From: AC-32 sp035518635
GTDB taxonomy: Bacteria; Actinomycetota; Thermoleophilia; Gaiellales; Gaiellaceae
Assembly: GCA_035518635.1 (NCBI GenBank)
Contig: DATIXI010000020.1
Coordinates: 49,630 to 113,629 of the forward strand
DNA length: 64,000 bases
Direction of reading: 5' to 3'
Both the position numbers and the translations under genes were made by a program. A model generated the notes under the pieces. It ran no database searches and was not told where the DNA came from. It saw only the letters and a program-made list of their open reading frames with translations. Of the stretch, positions 59,149 through 64,000 are shown one piece after another (within the stretch, counting starts at the first letter, position 1; every line of letters begins with the position of its first letter).

Positions 59149-59883
59149 TCAGCGGCCTGGCAGGGGCGGGTAGCGCCCGGCGAGCTCGTAGGTGAGCGTC
59201 ACCTCGACGAGCGCCACGAACGCGATCAGGCCGATCGCGAGCACCGAGTGCAGGCAGAGGACGATCAGGAAGTCGTGCTCGAAGTCGATGTGCTCGATCG
59301 CCTCGACCAGCTCGTGCTCGACCGCGAGCGGGATCGAGACGAGCGTGAGGGTCATCCAGAAGTGCCTGCGGACGAGCGCGGCCGAGCGCCGGAACGCGGC
59401 GCGCACGCCGAGCTGCTCCGAGACGATCAGCGGCCCGACGAGACAGAAGAACGTGAACGCCAGGACGCCCGGCACGACGAGCAGGACGAGGCCGACAGAC
59501 GTGATCAGGACGAGCAGGATGTCGGCGACGATCAGCCTCTTGTAGGGGAGCGCTCGCAGCACCTCGCCGATCGTGTACTCCGGGTGCCCTTGCTGGTCCG
59601 AGGCGACGACCCGGTCGATCAGCCCCGCGTAGAAGACGTTCCCGAGCGCCGAGAGGATTCCGGCGAGCGCCCCGAAGAACAGGATCCACTCCGGCACGTG
59701 GCCGACCTCGTCGAGCGAGCGGTCGGCCGCGAACACCGACGCCGTCTCGAGCACGGCAAGGGGAACGAGCAGCGCGACCGCGCAGCCCGCCACGCGCGGG
59801 AACCTGCGCCGGTAGGTCAGGAACGCGTCGTGGAGGACGTTGCCCGCCCTCACCTGCGGCGCGGTGGACGGCACCGTCGTCAC
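59149..59883 (-). CDS. multi-pass membrane protein (YciC/GDPD-membrane-domain-like)
   Basis: Protein of 244 residues with six helices. LHDAFLTYRRRFPRVAGCAVALLVP, GEVLRALPYKRLIVADILLV, VPGVLAFTFFCLVGPLIVSEQLGVRAAFRRSAALVRRHFW. The last segment (VxPGI.....F..P.iv.E..g...AlrrS..L..g) is the hallmark of membrane domains of the YciC/glycerophosphodiesterase type. Function unknown. ATG 59883 27 nt after the aquaporin stop, so possibly co-transcribed. Confidence 0.78.
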   Translation of the reverse strand: MTTVPSTAPQVRAGNVLHDAFLTYRRRFPRVAGCAVALLVPLAVLETASVFAADRSLDEVGHVPEWILFFGALAGILSALGNVFYAGLIDRVVASDQQGHPEYTIGEVLRALPYKRLIVADILLVLITSVGLVLLVVPGVLAFTFFCLVGPLIVSEQLGVRAAFRRSAALVRRHFWMTLTLVSIPLAVEHELVEAIEHIDFEHDFLIVLCLHSVLAIGLIAFVALVEVTLTYELAGRYPPLPGR

Positions 59884-59909
59884 GGCGTCAGCCTAAACAG
59901 AGACCGACG

Positions 59910-60728
59910 CTAGGCCTGATCCGGTCGCCTGAACTCCGTGTGCAGCGCGCCCTGCGCCGCCGCGGAACCGGCTCTGCCTCCGCCCGCGCCGCGGAGGACG
60001 TACGCGAGCCCGACCGCGAGGCCGGCTCCGAGCAGCGGCCCGGCGACGTAGACCCAGTAGGCGCCGAAGTCGCCACCGACGAGATCCGGGCCAAAGGTGC
60101 GCGCCGGGTTCATCGAGGCGCCCGAGATCGGGCTCCCCCAGAGCCCGGCCAGGGCGATGTACCCGCCGACGCCGAGCGCACCGACGATCCCGATGTTCTG
60201 CGCGCCCGAGGCCGTGCCGAGGATCACGCTCACGAGCCCGAGGGTCAAGGCAGTCTCCATCAGGAACGCCTGCCAGTCGGAGTACCCGCTCGCCGGGTAG
60301 TTCGAGCCGTACGTCGCCGACACCTGGACCACCCAGCGCAGGAACAGCGCGGCGATCGTCGCGCCGGCCAGCTGCACGACGACGTAGCCGGGGACGCGCC
60401 GCCAGGGGAAGTCACCGCGCAGGGAGAAGGCGATGCTGACCACGGGGTTCAAGTGCGCCCCGGACACCTTGCCCATGAACATGATGATCGCCATCACCAT
60501 CACCCCTGGAGCAACGACGGCCGCCGTGCGGCTTACCTCGCCGGGGAAGGCGTGGGCCATCATCCCGGCGCCCGCCGCGACGAGGACGAGGAGGAAGGTT
60601 CCGTAGAGCTCGGAGACGAGCCTGCGCCACTCCTGGTTCGGGTTCCTGAAGTCCGACAGCGGCCGGAGGATCTCCCGGTTGATCAGCTCGGAGACCGCAG
60701 CCTCGACCTGTCCCACCATGCCGCTCAT
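59910..60728 (-). CDS. aquaporin / MIP family channel
   Basis: MIP channel of 272 residues with a 40-residue cytosolic N-terminus, six helices and two half-helix motifs: SGAHLNPVVS (Asn94-Pro-Val, NPV in place of NPA) and SGASMNPAR (Asn207-Pro-Ala, followed by the selectivity-filter Arg). Water or small neutral solute (glycerol) channel. The first-motif Val is a common AqpZ/GlpF variant. ATG 60728. Confidence 0.93.
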   Translation of the reverse strand: MSGMVGQVEAAVSELINREILRPLSDFRNPNQEWRRLVSELYGTFLLVLVAAGAGMMAHAFPGEVSRTAAVVAPGVMVMAIIMFMGKVSGAHLNPVVSIAFSLRGDFPWRRVPGYVVVQLAGATIAALFLRWVVQVSATYGSNYPASGYSDWQAFLMETALTLGLVSVILGTASGAQNIGIVGALGVGGYIALAGLWGSPISGASMNPARTFGPDLVGGDFGAYWVYVAGPLLGAGLAVGLAYVLRGAGGGRAGSAAAQGALHTEFRRPDQA

Positions 60729-60773
60729 GCCCGGACTGTTCCGCGCAGGCTGCCCAAAGCCTGCGTCGCGGCT

Positions 60774-61193
60774 CTACGCGGCCCAGGGCCCGACGCCGCC
60801 GAGCCGGTCGACCGTGATGCGCATGACGACGCCGGGAGGCGGATCGTCCATCGGTGGGAACTTCACGTCCGGCCCGAGATACACGCGCGCGAGCCGTTGG
60901 AGCAGCTCCGGGGCACCGCCCTCCACGAGCCGCGCCTGCCCGTGGGCGACGAGGTACTGCTTCAGCCCCGGAGGCTGGACCTCGGTGCCCTCGATCGAGA
61001 GCGCGACGCGCGGGTCGCGCTCGACGTTGCGAAGCTTCTGCTGGCCGGCACGGAGGTGGCCGGAGACGATCTCGTCCCCGTCCAGGCCGACCCAGACGCA
61101 GGTCACCTGCGGCGACCCGTCGGCGTTGAGCGTGACGAGGTGCGCGAGCGACCCGGATTCGATCAGCGCGCGTGCGGTCTCGGGCAGCACCAT
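60774..61193 (-). CDS. PPOX-class F420-dependent oxidoreductase-like protein
   Basis: Split-barrel flavin/F420-type protein of 139 residues: HLVTLNADGSPQVTCVWVGLDGDEIV, then SIEGTEVQPPGLKQYLVAHGQARL and GGAPELLQRLARVYLGP. Matches the PPOX class of pyridoxamine-phosphate-oxidase-like proteins using F420 in actinobacteria. Substrate unknown. ATG 61193 chosen; frame before it is not conserved. Divergent from the cyclase-STAND gene with 40 bp between. Confidence 0.83.
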   Translation of the reverse strand: MVLPETARALIESGSLAHLVTLNADGSPQVTCVWVGLDGDEIVSGHLRAGQQKLRNVERDPRVALSIEGTEVQPPGLKQYLVAHGQARLVEGGAPELLQRLARVYLGPDVKFPPMDDPPPGVVMRITVDRLGGVGPWAA

Positions 61194-61233
61194 GCCCCCT
61201 AGCGTACCGACGCTCGGGCGCGATACTGACGAG

Positions 61234-64000
61234 ATGGCCGAGCCCCCGAGCGGCACCGTCACACTGCTGTTCAGCGACATCGAGGGCTCGACGCGGATCC
61301 TGCAGCGCACCGGCGGCGAGGCGTACGCGGATCTGCTGACGGAGCACCGGCGCCTGATCGGCGAGGCCTTCGGCCGGCACGCCGGCTTCCACGTCGGCAG
61401 CGAGGGCGACTCGGTGTTCGTCGTGTTCGCGTCGGCCGACGCTGCAGCCGCAGCGGCAGGCGAGGCCCAGCGCGCGCTCGCCGAGCACCCCTGGCCGGAA
61501 GGAACCGAGGTACGCGTGCGGATGGGCCTGCACTCGGGCGAGCCGCAGGTGATCGAGCGCGGCTACGTGGGCCTCGACGTCCACCACGCGGCCCGGGTGA
61601 TGGCCGCCGCGCACGGCGGGCAGGTCCTGCTGACCGAGTCGACCCGCATGCTCCTCGAGCGGAGCTTCGAGCTCCGCGACCTCGGCGACCACCGTCTCAA
61701 GGACCTTTCGGGCTCGCAGCGCCTCTACCAGCTGCTCATCGAAGGCCTGCCGGCCGACTTCCCGCCGCTCAGGACGCTGGACAACCGGCCGACCAAGCTC
61801 CCCGCGCAGCCAAATGCGTTCATCGGCCGCGCGAGGGAGCTCGGGGAGATCGGCGAGCTGCTGGCGCGCGACGACGTACGACTGCTGACGCTGACCGGGG
61901 CGGGCGGGGCCGGCAAGACGCGGCTCGCCCTCCAGGCCGCCACCTCCGCGGTCGAGTCCTTCGACCACGGCGTGTTCTTCGTCTCGCTCGCCCCCGTGCG
62001 CGACTCGGAGCTCGTCGCGCCGACGATCGCGCGGACGCTCGGCCTCCGGGAGCAGCCCGGCGAGCCGGCGATCGAGGCGCTGACCGAGCACCTGCGCGAC
62101 CGGCGGCTGCTCCTGGTGCTCGACAACCTCGAGCAGATCATCGATGCCGCGCCGCTGCTCTCCGATCTGCTCGCGTCGTCCCCGGGGCTGAAGGTCGTCG
62201 CCACGAGCAGGACCCCGCTCCGGCTCTCAGGTGAGCGAACCTACGCGGTCCGCCCGCTCGTGCTCGAGGAGTCGATTCGCCTCTTCGTCGAGCGCGCGCG
62301 CGCCGCGGTGCCCGACTTCGAGGTGACCGAGGAAAACGAGGCGACGATCGGCGCGATCTGCCTCCGGCTCGACGGTCTGCCGCTCGCGATCGAGCTGGCG
62401 GCACCCCGTGTGCGGACGCTCACGCCTCCCGCGCTCCTGCGGCGGCTCGACCAGCGCCTCGCGCTCCTGACGGGCGGCGCGCAGGATCTCGACGAGCGCC
62501 AGCGGACGCTGCGCGGGACGATCGAGTGGAGCCACGACCTGCTGACCCCGCAGGAGAAGACGCTCTTCGCGCGGGTCGGCATCTTCGTCCGCGGCTGTCG
62601 GCTCGAGGCGGCGGAGGCGGTCTGCGACCTGGACGGCGAGCTCGGACCGGCTCTGCTCGAGGGGCTGGAATCGCTCGTCGAGAAGAGCCTCCTGCGCCAG
62701 CGCGCGGACTCCGACAGCGAGCCGCGCTTCTCGATGCTCGAGACGATTCGCGAGTTCGCGCTCGAGCAGCTGGAGGGGGCCGGGGAGACCGATGCCGTCG
62801 GCCGCCTGCACGGCGACTGGTTCGCGAACCTCGCCGAGTGCCTGGACGTGGAGTCCCGGACCGGCGACCAGCCTGCGTCGATCGCCCGGCTCGACGACGA
62901 CTACGCGAACCTCCGCGCGGCGATCAACAGGGCTCGCGAGGCTTCGGACGGAGAGCTGCTGCTGCGGCTCGCGACGGCACTGTGGCCGTTCTGGGCCACG
63001 CGGGGCTACGTCGCCGAGGGGCGGCGCGCGCTTGAGGACGCGTTCGAGCTCGCAGGCCACCGACCGGCGCGGGCACTCGTCGGCCTCTGCTCGCTTCGCC
63101 TCTTCAGCGGAAGCGGAGAAGGCCTCCTCGACGACCTGAACGAGGCGCTCCAAGCCGCCGAGCAGCTCGGTGACGAGCTCACGCTCGCGCAGGCCTGGAA
63201 CCTGCTCGGGCGCGTCGAGGGCACGCTGCTCGGTGCGATGGGGCGCGCAGAGGAGGCCTGGACGAAGGCGCTCGAGCATGCCGAGCGCGCCAGCCTCCGG
63301 GCGGAACGGGCCGAGAGCATCGGCTGGCTGATGATGAGCGCGAACTTCGGCCCTCTTCCGGTCGAGGAGGGGATCGCCCGCTGCCGGAAGTTCCACGACG
63401 AGGCGGTCGACGACCCGGTGATCCAGGCGAACTCGTGCATCGAGCAGGCAGCTCTCGAGGCCATGCGGGGCGATTTCCGCATCGCTCGCGAGCTCCTGGC
63501 CGAGGGTAGGCAGGCGCTCGCGGACCTCGGCTTCACGCTGCTGGTGGCCATGAGCGCGCAGGAGGCGCACTACGTCGAGGTGCTCGCCGGCGACTCCGTC
63601 GCTGCCACGCGGATCCTCCGCCAGAGCTACGCGGAGCTCGACGAGATGGGCGAGCGCGCGTACCTGTCGAGCGCAGCGGCCCTGCTGGCGCACACGCTCG
63701 GCGCGCAGGGCGAGCTCGACGAGGCAGAGCGCTTCAGCCGCGTCAGCGAGGACACCGCAGCTCGCGAGGACGTGTTCTCGCAGGTGCTGTGGCGAAGCGC
63801 CCGCGGGAAGATCCGCGCCCGCCGGGGCGAGCTGGCCGAGGCCGAGGCGCTCGCCCGCGAGGCGGTCGCTCTCGCCGAGAAGACCGACATGCTGAACACC
63901 CAGGGCGACACGCTTGCCCACCTGGGCGAGGTCCTGGCCCTTGCCGGCCGGGGCGACGAGGCGGTCTCGGTGCTGGAGCAGGCGGCGAGCCGCTTCGAGC
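61234..64000 (+). CDS. class III cyclase-like domain + STAND ATPase regulator (3' partial)
   Basis: Open for 922 codons to the window end. Residues 1-155: class III cyclase domain, metal Asp15 in TLLFSDIEGSTRIL and Asp59 in GSEGDSVFVVF; the usual VNxAAR is VHHAARV (about 116-122), so the transition-state Asn is replaced and nucleotide cyclisation is doubtful. Then NB-ARC/STAND: Walker A TGAGGAGKTRLAL (221-233), Walker B LLLVLDNLEQ (about 292), LPLAIELAAPRVR. TPR-like repeats from about 560 on. A DNA-binding domain, if any, is outside. ATG 61234. Confidence 0.9.
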   Translation, partial: MAEPPSGTVTLLFSDIEGSTRILQRTGGEAYADLLTEHRRLIGEAFGRHAGFHVGSEGDSVFVVFASADAAAAAAGEAQRALAEHPWPEGTEVRVRMGLHSGEPQVIERGYVGLDVHHAARVMAAAHGGQVLLTESTRMLLERSFELRDLGDHRLKDLSGSQRLYQLLIEGLPADFPPLRTLDNRPTKLPAQPNAFIGRARELGEIGELLARDDVRLLTLTGAGGAGKTRLALQAATSAVESFDHGVFFVSLAPVRDSELVAPTIARTLGLREQPGEPAIEALTEHLRDRRLLLVLDNLEQIIDAAPLLSDLLASSPGLKVVATSRTPLRLSGERTYAVRPLVLEESIRLFVERARAAVPDFEVTEENEATIGAICLRLDGLPLAIELAAPRVRTLTPPALLRRLDQRLALLTGGAQDLDERQRTLRGTIEWSHDLLTPQEKTLFARVGIFVRGCRLEAAEAVCDLDGELGPALLEGLESLVEKSLLRQRADSDSEPRFSMLETIREFALEQLEGAGETDAVGRLHGDWFANLAECLDVESRTGDQPASIARLDDDYANLRAAINRAREASDGELLLRLATALWPFWATRGYVAEGRRALEDAFELAGHRPARALVGLCSLRLFSGSGEGLLDDLNEALQAAEQLGDELTLAQAWNLLGRVEGTLLGAMGRAEEAWTKALEHAERASLRAERAESIGWLMMSANFGPLPVEEGIARCRKFHDEAVDDPVIQANSCIEQAALEAMRGDFRIARELLAEGRQALADLGFTLLVAMSAQEAHYVEVLAGDSVAATRILRQSYAELDEMGERAYLSSAAALLAHTLGAQGELDEAERFSRVSEDTAAREDVFSQVLWRSARGKIRARRGELAEAEALAREAVALAEKTDMLNTQGDTLAHLGEVLALAGRGDEAVSVLEQAASRFE

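Noticed and set aside
1..64000. Mobile elements, CRISPR arrays, prophage
   Set aside because: No transposase, integrase, direct-repeat/spacer pattern or phage structural gene was found; the holin-like domain at 15.6 kb is part of a cellular enzyme fusion.

Overview
The window is gene-dense, very GC-rich chromosomal DNA with GTG and TTG starts, many 1-4 nt start/stop overlaps and almost no spacer. Gene content fits an actinobacterium, most likely a soil lineage near Thermoleophilia: a clpS-DUF2017 pair, SHOCT, DUF6325 and DUF1269 small proteins, three GAP/Sap-type membrane proteins, STAND-type regulators and a DUF2017/primary-sigma neighbourhood. The lineage is an inference from content, not from a marker gene. 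I see no insertion sequence, prophage, CRISPR array or rRNA.

Layout. 1-2.7 kb: end of a nitrate reductase operon (narH partial, narJ, narI), then a CAT-anticodon tRNA. 2.9-6.0 kb: YjbQ, DUF2017, ClpS, a primary-type sigma factor and a secreted Rpf/lysozyme-like protein. 6.1-12.1 kb: MFS pump behind a 24-bp perfect palindrome, then a surface-polysaccharide-like group (two sulfotransferases, GGH-type amidotransferase, Gfo/Idh oxidoreductase, GT2, RmlC-like epimerase). 12.1-23.9 kb: deoxyribosyltransferase-like protein, QueF, GNAT, a holin-like/phosphodiesterase fusion, DMT and AI-2E transporters, CtaG, glutamate decarboxylase, class II amidotransferase, membrane proteins, a Kef-type antiporter and a Usp-like protein. 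23.9-27.1 kb: a minus-strand group of DUF6325, an Arg-rich 21-residue ORF, a PqqD/RRE-like + PRMT-like methyltransferase, SHOCT, SnoaL-like and GNAT. 27.4-32.6 kb: membrane proteins and a CPA1 antiporter. 43.3-32.0 kb (minus): a ten-gene putative operon with two cytosolic arylsulfatases, transporters, SDR and flavodoxin-like protein. 44.2-49.7 kb: MalT-like STAND-LuxR regulator, membrane protein, small stress-type proteins and an MBL hydrolase. 49.7-64 kb: mixed genes including a decayed signal peptidase, two frameshifted genes (ZIP transporter, methyltransferase), an ABC exporter, an SQR-like flavoprotein divergent from a thiol-dioxygenase-like cupin, aquaporin and a truncated cyclase-STAND protein.

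Two signals stand out. First, the 14-bp palindrome TTCACCCGGGTGAA (or with one outer base changed) occurs four times, always intergenic, at 27.2, 43.4, 46.4 and 47.6 kb. Each copy lies 58-84 bp upstream of a start codon: a DUF6325 gene, the head of the sulfatase operon, a membrane protein, and a small protein preceding SHOCT-DUF6325. A LuxR-type regulator sits in the middle, so this looks like a local regulon. Second, the PqqD/RRE-like + PRMT-like enzyme is preceded by a well-placed Shine-Dalgarno and ATG encoding an Arg-rich peptide, and followed by a SHOCT protein with an Arg-rich N-terminus. This could be an arginine-methylating peptide or protein modification system. Both proposals are inferences from sequence alone.
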